Origin: Polynucleobacter sp. VK25 | GTDB lineage: Bacteria; Pseudomonadota; Gammaproteobacteria; Burkholderiales; Burkholderiaceae | NCBI RefSeq assembly: GCF_018687355.1 | Contig: NZ_CP061288.1 | Coordinates: 186,001 to 250,000, forward strand | Length of the DNA stretch: 64,000 nt | Direction of reading: 5' to 3' | Shown here: positions 53,122 through 62,943 of the stretch, in pieces | Layout: each line of letters opens with the position of its first letter | Numbering within the stretch: the first letter of the stretch is position 1 | Translations under genes and position numbers: made by a program | Notes under the pieces: generated by a model | What the model was told of the DNA's origin: nothing | The model's input: the letters and a program-made list of their open reading frames with translations, nothing else | Databases searched by the model: none

Positions 53122-54477
53122 TTGAAGTCTAAATCTATTACGCAACAGAAAAATTGGCTCCTGCTTTCTCATGCATTCAATATGGATGGCAGAGCGGCCA
53201 GTTTAACCATTACGGATAAGATCCCATATTTTCTAGAGGCTGGCATCCATCCAACAGTTTTTAGCGCCATCACCGGTCTAAAAGATGAACGTTTCCCGCA
53301 CAAGCAATTTTTAGCTTGGGGTCCAGCCGCATTTAGATTTGATTTTCGCCACTGGATTGCCAATAAGTATGGGCGTGGCTTCATTTATAAAATCACTACA
53401 AGAACAGTTTCGATTCTGCTAGCGCCATTGATTGCAATCGAAAAGTTACTGCTTGGTTACTCCAGTCAATGGTCGTGGGCGCTCCCTGCGTTTGTACGTG
53501 GCTATTTCTTGATTCGCAGCGGTAAAGTCGATGTGATTTATTCCATTGGCAGCGCTTGGTCTGCACACCTGGCGGGTGTTTGGTTAAAGCGTGCTACTGG
53601 TTTACCGTTGATATCTGAGGTGCATGATCCACTGGTGATTCGTAAAGGCCCTAATGATCAGGGTTTTGAGAAGCCTAAAAATCGTGATGCGCGCTTTCGT
53701 CATCACTTAGAGAGTTTGCTGTGCAGATATTCAGATTATGTATGGTGGTTTACGGATGGCGCACTTCACTATGCAAAAGTCAGAAATCCCAATTTAAATA
53801 CCAAGGGTAATGCCACTGGTTTTGTGGTGATGCCGGGTGCAAACCCCCCAGGTGAAATGCGCGGGGAATCTCAGCATCAATATGGTGAGCATTTAAATTT
53901 ATGTCACTTTGGCTCTTTAGCAAATGACAGGTCGCTCTCGATTATTTTGAAAGCGGCTAAAGTCCTCTTTGCAAAGTATCCTGAGGCCAGAAAACATCTT
54001 CGGGTACATGCCTATGGAGCGCCTTTGGATTCTTTGTCCTTAGAGGCAATCAATCAATACGATTTTTCGGACGTCTTGTTGGCCCACGGCCGCTTAGAGC
54101 ATGATCCAGTTACGAAAAAATCTGGACGCGAGAGAGTCGCACAAAAAATGCAAGAAGCAGATGTTCTGATTTTGTTGCATGGGAATGATGAGTGGTGCGC
54201 GGAATATATCCCGTCAAAATTTTATGACTACCTCTGGTCTGGCAGACCTATTTGGGGTATCACCCACCGCAATCCCCAGTTAGATGAAATGCTCTTGGAT
54301 AGAAAATCGTATTTAAGTGCCGATGGAGATGATGAGGGTATTGCCATGGCGCTCGAGAGAATCTGGTTGGATTGGCAGGAAAAGCAGTTACTAAAGCCTG
54401 TTTGGCAGCCGATTGGCGTAGATCAGGCGGTTAGCAGTATTCTTTCGCATATTGCTCAAGAAAAGGCTGCATCTTGA
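53122..54477 (+). CDS. GT4-like glycosyltransferase
   Basis: A 451-residue GT-B-fold transferase. The start is a TTG at 53122 with AAGGG about 6 bases upstream; the next in-frame ATG (MDGRAAS) would remove the first 20 residues, including WLLLSHAFNMDGRAA, so TTG is preferred. The N-terminal domain has GKVDVIYSIGSAWSAHLAGV and LPLISEVHDPLVIRKG. The C-terminal half has LNLCHFGSLANDRSLSIILK and the GT4 donor-site pattern YIPSKFYDYLWSGRPIWGI near 370-388. It is the first gene of a three-gene run with 4-bp and 1-bp overlaps. Donor sugar unknown. Confidence 0.78.
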   Translation: MKSKSITQQKNWLLLSHAFNMDGRAASLTITDKIPYFLEAGIHPTVFSAITGLKDERFPHKQFLAWGPAAFRFDFRHWIANKYGRGFIYKITTRTVSILLAPLIAIEKLLLGYSSQWSWALPAFVRGYFLIRSGKVDVIYSIGSAWSAHLAGVWLKRATGLPLISEVHDPLVIRKGPNDQGFEKPKNRDARFRHHLESLLCRYSDYVWWFTDGALHYAKVRNPNLNTKGNATGFVVMPGANPPGEMRGESQHQYGEHLNLCHFGSLANDRSLSIILKAAKVLFAKYPEARKHLRVHAYGAPLDSLSLEAINQYDFSDVLLAHGRLEHDPVTKKSGRERVAQKMQEADVLILLHGNDEWCAEYIPSKFYDYLWSGRPIWGITHRNPQLDEMLLDRKSYLSADGDDEGIAMALERIWLDWQEKQLLKPVWQPIGVDQAVSSILSHIAQEKAAS

Positions 54478-55373
54478 AGGACATCGTTCTTTACTGTAAA
54501 TCGTATCGTAAAGATTTTTTGCGATTAAAGCGCCTATTACAGTCCATCTCTGAACATAATGCGGATCACATTCCGTTTTATATTTCTACGCCACAGGCTG
54601 ATCATGATTTGTTAGTGGAATTGGTTGGCAAAGAGGGATATGAATGGATCTCAGATGAATCCATTCTGCAAGCCAATACAAATGCGCCTAGTGGTATTGA
54701 GAAAAATAAATCTGGTAGCTTGACCCAACAAATTATTAAGTCTGAATTTTGGCGCTTAGATTTATGTGAGAATTATGTTTGCCTAGACTCGGATTGTATT
54801 TTCATTAAGAATTTTAATAAGTCTGATTTTTTAGCAGACGATGGCAATCCCTACACAGTCATTTATCAAAATAAAGAATATTTTCAACTCGCAATTGATC
54901 GTGGGTTTGCTAAAGCTCCGCTTCAACTAATCGCTGAAGGTGATAGGGTTAAGCGTTTATTTGGGCGCAAGGGACCTAACTACTATTGCCCTTGCCCTCC
55001 ATTTATTTGGTCAGCAAAGGTATGGCGATCCCTGGAGGAGTCATACCTCAAGCCTAAGGGTCTGACTTTCTGGGATGTTTGCACTCCAGAGCATCCGGAA
55101 ACTCTCTTGTACCTAGAGGCTTTATTGAATTTCAAAGCAATTCCTTTGCACCCGATTGAGCAGTTATTCCGGATTTATTACTACGATTGGCACTACTACC
55201 TGCTACGTAGAATGGGAGAGACTCCAGCGAAGATGAAAGAGCAATATCTTGGCGTCATATATCAGTCGAGTTGGGATCTGGGTCTTGACTATGGCACAAG
55301 CCAAAAATCGATTTTTTCTAGAGCCCTGAAAAAAATGAAACGATTTGGGCGTTACTTGCAGAGCTTTATCTAA
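54474..55373 (+). CDS. DUF6492-like protein, putative GT-A glycosyltransferase
   Basis: A 299-residue protein starting MKDIVLYCKSYRKDFLRLKR. Its DxD-like motif NYVCLDSDCIFIKNF lies at about 101-115, after TQQIIKSEFWRLDLCE, a layout typical of GT-A glycosyltransferases and of DUF6492 proteins found in polysaccharide clusters. PNYYCPCPPFIWSAKVWRSL is a conserved-looking aromatic segment. The TTG start at 54474 overlaps the preceding stop (TTGA), which indicates coupled translation. I cannot name the sugar; the family assignment is by resemblance. Confidence 0.65.
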   Translation: MKDIVLYCKSYRKDFLRLKRLLQSISEHNADHIPFYISTPQADHDLLVELVGKEGYEWISDESILQANTNAPSGIEKNKSGSLTQQIIKSEFWRLDLCENYVCLDSDCIFIKNFNKSDFLADDGNPYTVIYQNKEYFQLAIDRGFAKAPLQLIAEGDRVKRLFGRKGPNYYCPCPPFIWSAKVWRSLEESYLKPKGLTFWDVCTPEHPETLLYLEALLNFKAIPLHPIEQLFRIYYYDWHYYLLRRMGETPAKMKEQYLGVIYQSSWDLGLDYGTSQKSIFSRALKKMKRFGRYLQSFI

Positions 55374-56290
55374 TGACTACACAGCCGCTAATTAGCGTGC
55401 TCATGCCTGCCTATAACTCTGAGCTTTATATAGCTGAAGCAATCGAGAGCATTCTCAATCAAAGCTACCAAAATATTGAGCTCATCATTTTTGATGATGG
55501 ATCTACTGACGGCACTCGAAAAGTAATCCAAAGTTTTAATGATCCTCGCATTGTGAAGATGCTGTCAGATCAGAATTATGGTGTTGTGAGAGCTCGCAAT
55601 GACATGATTGATAAAGCCGCCGGCGAATATATTGCGCTGATGGATGCCGACGATATTGCCGATCCTAGCCGTCTAGAAAAGCAGCTACGTAGCCTGCAGG
55701 CTGGCGAATGTGATTTATCGGGAAGTGCCCAATGGGTTCTGGACGAAGCTACTGGCAAGATAAAAAAGTCAAAAGATAAATTTACTGACCCCGATTTACG
55801 CGCATTGCTGTCTGTGTATTGCGGCCTTTGTAACTCTGCAATGATGGGTAAAGCAGCAATATTCAAGCACTTTAAATACGACACCACAATCTTGACCTCT
55901 GAAGATTATTACTTGTGGGTACAGATGGCTGCCGCAGGTTACCGCTTCTTAAATCTCCAGGAGCGATTAATTACTTATCGCCGCTATCCTGCCCAAACAA
56001 GTTCTGTTCACTTGGATAAATTTAGGGTGACAACGATTGAGGTGCAGAAAAAATATCTTGAGCAATTAGGAATTTCTGCGGAACTCTATCCACATCAGTT
56101 GCCGTGGCCTGAGAGAATGACGTTGGGGTCCAGATTATTGCTAGCCCTAAATAAAAAATTTCCAGGGGTTTCTTTGCGTGCTAATGCAGAGATTTATGCA
56201 CGGTTTCAGTATCGAAAAAATGGCTTGTGGACCCCATTCACGCGGCTCGAGCGCTTATTGATTGCGCTTTGGGCAAGCTTCTTGGTTTAG
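55373..56290 (+). CDS. GT2 family glycosyltransferase
   Basis: A 305-residue GT-A enzyme of the GT2 family. ISVLMPAYNSELYIAEAIES at the start, LIIFDDGSTDGTRKVI at about 39-54 and the metal-binding YIALMDADDIADPSRLEKQL (DAD near residue 90) are clear. TSEDYYLWVQMAAAGYRF carries the later acidic (ED) motif. The ATG overlaps the previous stop by one base (TAATG). The gene ends 3 bp before the end of the convergent gene at 56294. It probably adds one sugar to the repeat unit of a surface polysaccharide. Confidence 0.88.
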   Translation: MTTQPLISVLMPAYNSELYIAEAIESILNQSYQNIELIIFDDGSTDGTRKVIQSFNDPRIVKMLSDQNYGVVRARNDMIDKAAGEYIALMDADDIADPSRLEKQLRSLQAGECDLSGSAQWVLDEATGKIKKSKDKFTDPDLRALLSVYCGLCNSAMMGKAAIFKHFKYDTTILTSEDYYLWVQMAAAGYRFLNLQERLITYRRYPAQTSSVHLDKFRVTTIEVQKKYLEQLGISAELYPHQLPWPERMTLGSRLLLALNKKFPGVSLRANAEIYARFQYRKNGLWTPFTRLERLLIALWASFLV

Positions 56291-56293
56291 TGC

Positions 56294-57319
56294 CTAAAGC
56301 AGTTTCTGAAGATGACGAACAACTTCATCTTCTTTCAGCTCCGACTGCAAACTCGACACCTCTAGTAATTGATTAGCGCCTCGGTAGGAGTGCCACATTT
56401 TGGGCATGATTTTGGTTTGCTGGTTCAGAACACCTGCCAAATGGCTCATGCCGCTCTTAGAGCCAATGAGTAGATCAGCATGGAGCAGGTGGTGGAATGC
56501 GCTCATGAAATCGCTATCGATGTGCTCATGGACTTCATGAGGAGTATTTTGAAAATAGGCTTTCCATGAAAATGGCAAACCACTTTCAGAGTGATATACC
56601 CCATCTCTACCTTCGCTAAAAATATGAATAGCCAAGTTTTTGCGTGTGTTGCGCGAAATCATATTGAGAATTTCTAAATACCAGGCGTCCGGCAGCATTC
56701 TGGAAGAAAGGTCTGAGAATTGTCGGCCAGGCAACAGATCGCCCCTACGAATATGTACTGCAATATTCAGTTTGTTGGCGTCTAGGGATAGCGGAATAGG
56801 GTATTGCTCGCGTGCTTTGGAGTATGCATTTAGAAACCATGCTCTGGTTGAGGCATATTCATAATCCCCAAAGCGATTGTTGCTGATCTTGAATGCGATA
56901 TTGGGTCCAGGATGACTTTGAATGAATTCATCCACCTTGCGATAGATGTCATCGTCATTTTGTTCATTCGAAGGGATATGAATCTCAAAGGGTGGTAATT
57001 CGATGAGCTGAATTTCACCACGCTGAATGCGCTTCTCAATCTCCTCGCGACTGGGAAGCAGTCCTATCGGATTTAGCATGTCATTGAGATCATTGCCAAT
57101 ATTGTGTGTCTCGTTCGCCTTGCGACCTCTGAGTCTACGAAGAGACTGCTTGAGGCGCCACTTGAAGGATTGATGGTGAGACTTAGCTAATTGGCTTTCG
57201 GAATAAGCAAATTGCAGTTGATTACGGTCTGCAATTTTCAATGCTCTATTGATAATGCCCATCGAATGTCCGATGCCGGCATCGGGATTATCGTAATCAA
57301 GTATAAAGCGATTAGCCAT
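56294..57319 (-). CDS. Fucosyltransferase-like protein (H-x-R-R-G-D motif)
   Basis: A 341-residue protein with IAVHIRRGDLLPGRQF; HIRRGD occupies 189-194. The HxRRxD motif binds GDP-fucose in the GT11/GT23/GT65/GT68 fucosyltransferase superfamily. An N-terminal DNPDAGIGHSMGIINRAL resembles the early GGLGNQ-like glycine segment of that group, and ADLLIGSKSGMSHLAGVLNQ near 288-307 resembles the late conserved block. The linkage (alpha-1,2 or alpha-1,6) cannot be read from sequence. Its start overlaps the stop of the GT10 gene by 8 bp, and the pair is inverted relative to its neighbours. Confidence 0.68.
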   Translation of the reverse strand: MANRFILDYDNPDAGIGHSMGIINRALKIADRNQLQFAYSESQLAKSHHQSFKWRLKQSLRRLRGRKANETHNIGNDLNDMLNPIGLLPSREEIEKRIQRGEIQLIELPPFEIHIPSNEQNDDDIYRKVDEFIQSHPGPNIAFKISNNRFGDYEYASTRAWFLNAYSKAREQYPIPLSLDANKLNIAVHIRRGDLLPGRQFSDLSSRMLPDAWYLEILNMISRNTRKNLAIHIFSEGRDGVYHSESGLPFSWKAYFQNTPHEVHEHIDSDFMSAFHHLLHADLLIGSKSGMSHLAGVLNQQTKIMPKMWHSYRGANQLLEVSSLQSELKEDEVVRHLQKLL

Positions 57320-58328
57320 TATTTATGCCTTTGAGAATGGCATTGATAATCGTTGATACATAAGTGCTGGTATCAAATTCTCTTGCTTTGGAGCTTGCGA
57401 GAAATTGACTAATATTCTCCTGATACTTAGTGTATTCAGGCTCGCCAATGCTGAGAAGATAGCGATGTACATCTCCAGTGCTCTTGAAATCTCTTCTATC
57501 GATAAAGCAAGAGCTGGGAATGTGTTTCGCAATCGTATGTGAGCCCCAATACACGGGAACGCAGCCCCCAAAAAAACAATCAAATATTTTTTCGCTAATG
57601 TAGTCTGGAAGATTGGCTACATTTTCATAGCAGTAAGCAAACTTTGTTTTTCGGTAGATGGATTCTTTGTCTTCTACTTCTCCCGCATAACTAGGGAAGG
57701 GTTTATAGCCAAAGAGTTGTGTAGCTAAACGCTTCATGCGCCTAACGGCTTTTTCAGTGGCATTAAATGCCGGTTCCGGCTTACTCCAGCCTAAACCATA
57801 TAAAGAGAAGTGGTCGGCAGCGTGTTTCTCATACCAGCGAATTACTTCAAGGCGCTCTCTATACAGATCGTTTTCAAGGCCTCTTGGAAATGCTTTATTG
57901 GCATTAATGATGCAGGAGAAAATCGGCCTCTCAAAAAAAGAGGGTGTAGATTGATTTCGAATTTGATTGGGAATAAAAACGTGACTGACATTGGGCAAGC
58001 TTGAAAAGTCCGTATTCCATGTGAATACCCCATCGAACTTGTTTAAGTACGCTTTATCTTTGTTGGGTGGACAGATATAGGGGTTTTCTGTGGCAATAAG
58101 GTACTTTGGACCAGAAATTTGATCTAAAGGTTGGCCGTCATGCAAAATACTAAAAGCAATGTCGCGCCCTTGGTTGACGTCCGGATTATTTAACTCAATA
58201 CCGTGCTTCAGAAACTCTGATCTTAGTAATCTATTGGTAAAGGTTGGGTTGTAGGTATGATGTCTATCGATTTCCTCAAAAGAGGCATTTTTTACCCTAT
58301 CAGGTTGATAGTAATTGGCAAATAACAT
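57312..58328 (-). CDS. GT10 family alpha-1,3/4-fucosyltransferase-like protein
   Basis: A 338-residue protein with the clear GT10 core FAYCYENVANLPDYISEKIF and DCFFGGCVPVYWGS at about 230-264, which binds GDP-fucose in FucT enzymes. PKYLIATENPYICPPNK and FIPNQIRNQ are the earlier acceptor-side segments. Bacterial GT10 enzymes place fucose on GlcNAc/Glc residues of O-antigens, mimicking Lewis structures in Helicobacter. No GDP-fucose synthesis genes (gmd, fcl) are in the window, so the donor must come from elsewhere or differ. The start ATG is only 6 bp from the divergent start at 58335, and no clear Shine-Dalgarno site is present. Confidence 0.85.
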   Translation of the reverse strand: MLFANYYQPDRVKNASFEEIDRHHTYNPTFTNRLLRSEFLKHGIELNNPDVNQGRDIAFSILHDGQPLDQISGPKYLIATENPYICPPNKDKAYLNKFDGVFTWNTDFSSLPNVSHVFIPNQIRNQSTPSFFERPIFSCIINANKAFPRGLENDLYRERLEVIRWYEKHAADHFSLYGLGWSKPEPAFNATEKAVRRMKRLATQLFGYKPFPSYAGEVEDKESIYRKTKFAYCYENVANLPDYISEKIFDCFFGGCVPVYWGSHTIAKHIPSSCFIDRRDFKSTGDVHRYLLSIGEPEYTKYQENISQFLASSKAREFDTSTYVSTIINAILKGINNG

Positions 58329-58334
58329 TTTTAT

Positions 58335-59276
58335 ATGACTCTAATTAAGTTTCGAAAACCTGCTCGTAAGGCGATTGTTGATTCCAAAATTTTACTGGCT
58401 GGTCCCGTCAGGAATGTTGCGCATACTATTCAAAATGAGATTGAAACCTTAGTTTCCAGTCTTGGTAACTTCAAGGAAATTTATTGCTTTGTCGTTGAGA
58501 GTGATTCTAGTGATGATACCGCGAAAAAATTAGAAGAACTACAAGGAGTCATTAAAAACTTCTCTTATGTCAGTGTTGGTAATTTAAGTAGTAAATACCC
58601 AAGACGCACTGACCGAATCGCTTTGTGTAGAAACCTGATTATTGACGCAGTAGCCTCAAGACCAGAATATGCGGATATTGATTACATCGCCATGGCAGAT
58701 ATGGATGGCATGAATGCGCTGGTTACCCCAGAAAAAGTTGCCCAATGCTGGGAAGTGGATGAGCCTTGGGATGTGATTACTGCAAATCAGTTGGGTGAGT
58801 ACTACGATATCTGGGGTCTGAGTCATCCCTATTGGAACCCCATCGATTGCTGGGAGCAAAAGCAGCGCTTAGAAAATATTTTGGGTAATGAAATGGCTCA
58901 GAATATTGCTGTTGCCTCCAAGCAGTCGCCGATTGATCCTAGAGCAGATCTAATAGAAGTGGATTCAGCTTTTGGTGGTTTGGGTATCTATACGCGTGAA
59001 TCCTTTTTGGCTGGCAGATATGCTGGGACTGATGACGAGGCGCAGGGCATAGACGTGGCCGATCACATTCCTTTTCATCGTGACTTACGAAGAAAAGGTT
59101 ATCGTATTTTCATTAATCCTGCCTTAATTAATTGCGATAAGACACCTGGTGGCGCAGTTGAGGAAATCCCCCTTCCAAAACCAAGAGGTGGTCTAAAATT
59201 GGTGCAGAAATTGGGTATCTTCTTATTCGGTAAAAAACGTTTTAATAAGTACCTTCAAATGATGCAAACGCCATAA
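58335..59276 (+). CDS. GT-A type glycosyltransferase (CAP59/GT69-like)
   Basis: A 313-residue protein. KILLAGPVRNVAHTIQNEIE, YCFVVESDSSDDTAKKLEEL, RIALCRNLIIDAV and IAMADMDGMNALVTPEKVAQ (DxD-like metal site near 119-125) resemble the cryptococcal-capsule CAP59/GT69-like family seen in bacterial polysaccharide clusters. LIEVDSAFGGLGIYTRESFL and CDKTPGG are further conserved-looking blocks. Donor and acceptor are unknown. It lies 37 bp before rfbB and marks the right edge of the transferase island. Confidence 0.7.
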   Translation: MTLIKFRKPARKAIVDSKILLAGPVRNVAHTIQNEIETLVSSLGNFKEIYCFVVESDSSDDTAKKLEELQGVIKNFSYVSVGNLSSKYPRRTDRIALCRNLIIDAVASRPEYADIDYIAMADMDGMNALVTPEKVAQCWEVDEPWDVITANQLGEYYDIWGLSHPYWNPIDCWEQKQRLENILGNEMAQNIAVASKQSPIDPRADLIEVDSAFGGLGIYTRESFLAGRYAGTDDEAQGIDVADHIPFHRDLRRKGYRIFINPALINCDKTPGGAVEEIPLPKPRGGLKLVQKLGIFLFGKKRFNKYLQMMQTP

Positions 59277-59313
59277 ACCTTGGCGCTCAATAAACAGTCT
59301 TGATAGATAAAAA

Positions 59314-60372
59314 ATGATATTAGTTACTGGCGGCGCGGGTTTTATTGGTGGCAACTTTGTTCTTGATTGGTTAAAAGTTCCAAGCAATGAGGGTGTTATT
59401 AACTTAGACAAGTTAACTTATGCCGGCAACCTTGCTACCCTGGAGCCATTAAAAGATGATCCACGACATATTTTTGTTCATGGTGATATCGGTGATAAAG
59501 AGCTGGTTACAAAGCTAATAAAAGAGTATCAACCTCGAGCCATTGTGAACTTTGCTGCTGAGAGCCATGTAGATCGATCCATTCATGGGCCAGCAGAGTT
59601 TGTTACGACCAATATCGTGGGTACATTTCATTTGCTGGAATGCGCACGCGAGTATTGGAATGCGCTTGAAGGAAATGCAAAAGAGGCTTTTCGCTTTCAT
59701 CATGTATCAACTGATGAGGTATATGGATCTTTGTCTTTGACTGATCCAGCTTTTACTGAAACGAATTCTTATGAGCCGAACAGCCCTTATTCTGCATCCA
59801 AGGCTGCGTCTGATCATTTGGTACGCGCATGGTTTCATACCTATGGCTTCCCTGTAGTGACCACCAATTGCTCTAATAACTATGGCCCTTATCACTTCCC
59901 TGAGAAGTTGATTCCGCTAGTGATCCTAAATGCCTTAAACAGCAAGCCTTTACCTATCTATGGTGATGGTCAGCAAATTCGTGATTGGTTGTATGTGGGC
60001 GATCATTGTTCAGCAATTCGCGAGGTATTGGCTAAAGGCAAATTGGGTGAGACCTACAATATTGGAGGCTGGAATGAAAAAGCCAACATCGATGTGGTCA
60101 AAACAATCTGTCGGATTTTGGATGAGCTCAAGCCTCGCGCTGATGGTAAATCGTATGTTGAGCAAATCACATTCGTAAAAGATCGTCCTGGACATGATCG
60201 TCGTTACGCCATTGATGCTAGCAAGGTCGAGCGTGAGCTTGGCTGGCGCCCCGCGGAGACCTTTGATACTGGCATTCGTAAAACGGTGCAATGGTATTTG
60301 GATAATCCAGTGTGGATCGAGGGTGTGGTGAGCGGGTCTTATCGCGACTGGCTGCAAAAGCAATACAACTAG
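59314..60372 (+). CDS. rfbB: dTDP-glucose 4,6-dehydratase
   Basis: RfbB makes dTDP-4-keto-6-deoxyglucose, the second step toward dTDP-L-rhamnose. The 352-residue SDR protein starts [20 protein letters not shown] with the NAD-binding GxxGxxG. It has [28 protein letters not shown] (catalytic Thr-Asp-Glu), [15 protein letters not shown] with the YxxxK pair, and [19 protein letters not shown]. rfbD follows after 20 bp, and the order here is B-D-A-C. Confidence 0.97.
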   Translation: MILVTGGAGFIGGNFVLDWLKVPSNEGVINLDKLTYAGNLATLEPLKDDPRHIFVHGDIGDKELVTKLIKEYQPRAIVNFAAESHVDRSIHGPAEFVTTNIVGTFHLLECAREYWNALEGNAKEAFRFHHVSTDEVYGSLSLTDPAFTETNSYEPNSPYSASKAASDHLVRAWFHTYGFPVVTTNCSNNYGPYHFPEKLIPLVILNALNSKPLPIYGDGQQIRDWLYVGDHCSAIREVLAKGKLGETYNIGGWNEKANIDVVKTICRILDELKPRADGKSYVEQITFVKDRPGHDRRYAIDASKVERELGWRPAETFDTGIRKTVQWYLDNPVWIEGVVSGSYRDWLQKQYN

Positions 60373-60392
60373 CACGCACAATTAGAGCTTAC

Positions 60393-61367
60393 GTGAATAT
60401 TTTAGTTTTCGGAAAAGATGGGCAGTTAGGGAAAGCCTTTAAAGCCCTTTTCAGTTCTGCATCCAGCACTCAAAATGTCAGCGTGCAATACGTGGGGCGC
60501 TCCGAGTGTGACTTAAGTGACACTGCTGCACTAAACAATCTCTTGGTTAAAGCGAAACCAAACCTCATTATTAATGCATCTGCCTATACTGCGGTCGATA
60601 AAGCAGAGGCGGATATTGAGATGGCTTATGCCATCAATGCGCATGCGCCAGAGTTGATGGCTAAATATGCCGCTGAGCATGGTGCTGCCTTCCTGCATTA
60701 CTCAACAGACTATGTATTTGATGGTAGCAAAGAGGGTTGGTATGTTGAAGATGATGAACGTAATCCCTTAAGTGCTTATGGCAAGAGCAAAGCTGCTGGT
60801 GAGATTGCTATAGAAAAAGTTTTCAGTAATTCAGCTAAAGGACAATTTGCTATTTTCCGAACCAGCTGGGTTTATGGTGATGGCGGTAATTTCATTCGCA
60901 CCATGTTACGTTTGGCAAAAGAACGTGATGAGTTAAAAGTTGTTCATGACCAACAGGGGGCTCCCACCAGCGCAGATTGGCTTGCGAAAGTAAGTCTGAG
61001 CCTGGCGCTAGATATAGATTTCCACATCAGACAATTTGCGTCTGGTATTTATCACGTAGTGCCTGCGGGCGAAACAACATGGCATGGATTAGCCTGTTTA
61101 GCGATTCAGAGTGCCCTCGATGTTGGTGTGGTTCTGAAGGCCAAGCCAGAGTCAATCAAGCCCATCCTAGCCGTTGAATACCCCTTACCAGCCCCGCGCC
61201 CCATGAATTCTCGTATGGATAGCGCTAAATTGCGCACTGCCCTACAAGGCGCTCTTTTAGACGCTTCAAACTCTTATAATGAACCCCAAAATGTGCCAAA
61301 TTTCCCGTCTTGGGATGGTATGGTTCAAGAATATGTATCTAAGCTTGCTGCGGACGGTGTGATTTAA
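60393..61367 (+). CDS. rfbD: dTDP-4-dehydrorhamnose reductase
   Basis: RfbD reduces dTDP-4-keto-L-rhamnose to dTDP-L-rhamnose with NAD(P)H. The start is a GTG at 60393, giving [24 protein letters not shown] residues and 324 amino acids; the frame runs back into rfbB to 60312 but that part is not RfbD-like. Motifs are the dinucleotide-binding [60 protein letters not shown] (YxxxK) and [17 protein letters not shown]. It is about 25 residues longer than E. coli RfbD. Confidence 0.95.
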   Translation: MNILVFGKDGQLGKAFKALFSSASSTQNVSVQYVGRSECDLSDTAALNNLLVKAKPNLIINASAYTAVDKAEADIEMAYAINAHAPELMAKYAAEHGAAFLHYSTDYVFDGSKEGWYVEDDERNPLSAYGKSKAAGEIAIEKVFSNSAKGQFAIFRTSWVYGDGGNFIRTMLRLAKERDELKVVHDQQGAPTSADWLAKVSLSLALDIDFHIRQFASGIYHVVPAGETTWHGLACLAIQSALDVGVVLKAKPESIKPILAVEYPLPAPRPMNSRMDSAKLRTALQGALLDASNSYNEPQNVPNFPSWDGMVQEYVSKLAADGVI

Positions 61368-61410
61368 AAACTGGTTCGTGTTGCCTGGGGTACTTCAAAG
61401 GGGTAATTGC

Positions 61411-62340
61411 ATGGCTGTAAATCGTAAGGGCATTATTTTGGCAGGCGGGTCTGGCACTCGTCTCTATCCGGTAACTCAAGCCGTTTCCAAACAGCTGATG
61501 CCGGTTTATGACAAGCCAATGGTTTACTACCCCTTGAGCACTTTGATGTTGGCTGGTATTCGCGATATCTTGCTCATCTCAACACCACATGACACTCCTC
61601 GTTTCACTGAGCTATTGGGCGATGGCTCACAGTGGGGTCTCAACATTGAATATTGCGTTCAACCTTCTCCGGATGGTTTGGCACAAGCATTCACGCTAGG
61701 TAAAAACTTCGTTGGCAATAATCCAAGTGCTTTAGTACTTGGCGACAATATTTTCTACGGCCACGAACTTGTGGGGCAATTAGATAGCGCAAACGATCGT
61801 AGTACTGGTGCAACAGTGTTTGCCTATCACGTCAATGATCCAGAGCGCTATGGTGTCGTGGAGTTTGATAAAGATTACAAAGCACTCTCAATTGAAGAGA
61901 AGCCATTAAAGCCAAGAAGTAGTTACGCAGTTACTGGCTTGTATTTCTACGACAACCAAGTGTGCGATATTGCGGCATCCATCAAACCTAGCGCGCGTGG
62001 CGAGCTTGAAATTACAGATGTCAATCGTGTCTATCTTGAGAAGAATGAACTCAGTGTGGAGATTATGGGTCGTGGTTTTGCTTGGCTCGATACCGGTACG
62101 CATGATTCGCTGCTTGATGCTGCTGGCTTTATTGCCACACTGCAAAAGCGTCAAGGTTTAATGGTGGCATGCCCCGAAGAGATTGCCTATCGTCAGGGCT
62201 GGATCACTGCAGAAGCAGTGCAGAAGGTGGTAGCCCGGCTAAGTAAGAATAGCTATGGCCAATATCTTGGCAAGATTTTGAATGAGCTCAACAGTTCAGC
62301 ACAACCCATTTCTCTTTCGGCAAAGAAGACTGGCAAATGA
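61411..62340 (+). CDS. rfbA: Glucose-1-phosphate thymidylyltransferase
   Basis: RfbA makes dTDP-glucose, the first step of the rhamnose route. ATG 61411 follows an AAGGGG site by about 8 bases and gives [20 protein letters not shown] and 309 residues; a TTG frame from 61378 is open but unlikely. Motifs are [20 protein letters not shown], the substrate-binding [29 protein letters not shown] (metal Asp), and [19 protein letters not shown]. It overlaps rfbC by 4 bp (ATGA). Confidence 0.97.
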   Translation: MAVNRKGIILAGGSGTRLYPVTQAVSKQLMPVYDKPMVYYPLSTLMLAGIRDILLISTPHDTPRFTELLGDGSQWGLNIEYCVQPSPDGLAQAFTLGKNFVGNNPSALVLGDNIFYGHELVGQLDSANDRSTGATVFAYHVNDPERYGVVEFDKDYKALSIEEKPLKPRSSYAVTGLYFYDNQVCDIAASIKPSARGELEITDVNRVYLEKNELSVEIMGRGFAWLDTGTHDSLLDAAGFIATLQKRQGLMVACPEEIAYRQGWITAEAVQKVVARLSKNSYGQYLGKILNELNSSAQPISLSAKKTGK

Positions 62341-62903
62341 CTGCCCCATCTAAGTTGAAGATAACGCCAACGGCTATTCATGATGTCTTTATTGTGGAGC
62401 CGAAGGTATTTGGTGATGAGCGTGGTTGGTTTACAGAATCATTTAATGCGGAAGACTTCTCAAAATTAACAGGACTTGATGTTGAGTTTGTACAAGACAA
62501 CCATTCTTTTTCACGTCAATGGACTTTGCGTGGCTTGCACTATCAACTAGAGAAGACCCAGGGCAAGTTGGTACGGGTAGTAGCCGGCAGTGTTTTTGAT
62601 GTTGTAGTCGATATTCGTAAAGACTCGCCTACCTATGGAAAGTGGGTGGGTATTGAGTTGAGCGCGCAAAATCATAAGCAACTTTGGATTCCAGCAAAAC
62701 TGGCGCATGGATTTTTAGTGCTTTCAGAAAGTGCAGAGTTTTTATACAAAACTACGGATTACTATCACCCACAAAGCGAGGCTTGCCTCGCATGGAATGA
62801 TCCAACGCTTGCGATTGAATGGCCTTTGCCTGCTGGCCTCCAGCCCAATATGAATGCCAAGGATGCTTCTGGCCTCTTATGGGACGCCGCGCCTAAGTTT
62901 TAA
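62337..62903 (+). CDS. rfbC: dTDP-4-dehydrorhamnose 3,5-epimerase
   Basis: RfbC epimerises C3 and C5 of dTDP-4-keto-6-deoxyglucose. The 188-residue cupin-fold enzyme has [40 protein letters not shown] (with the catalytic His of RGLHYQ), [40 protein letters not shown] and the active-site Tyr in TDYYHPQSE. The start is coupled to the rfbA stop by a 4-bp overlap. The heptosyltransferase gene follows after 40 bp. Confidence 0.97.
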   Translation: MTAPSKLKITPTAIHDVFIVEPKVFGDERGWFTESFNAEDFSKLTGLDVEFVQDNHSFSRQWTLRGLHYQLEKTQGKLVRVVAGSVFDVVVDIRKDSPTYGKWVGIELSAQNHKQLWIPAKLAHGFLVLSESAEFLYKTTDYYHPQSEACLAWNDPTLAIEWPLPAGLQPNMNAKDASGLLWDAAPKF

Positions 62904-62943
62904 TGCTCAGTAGTCTCATTGGAAAAGATAAGATAATGCTCAT

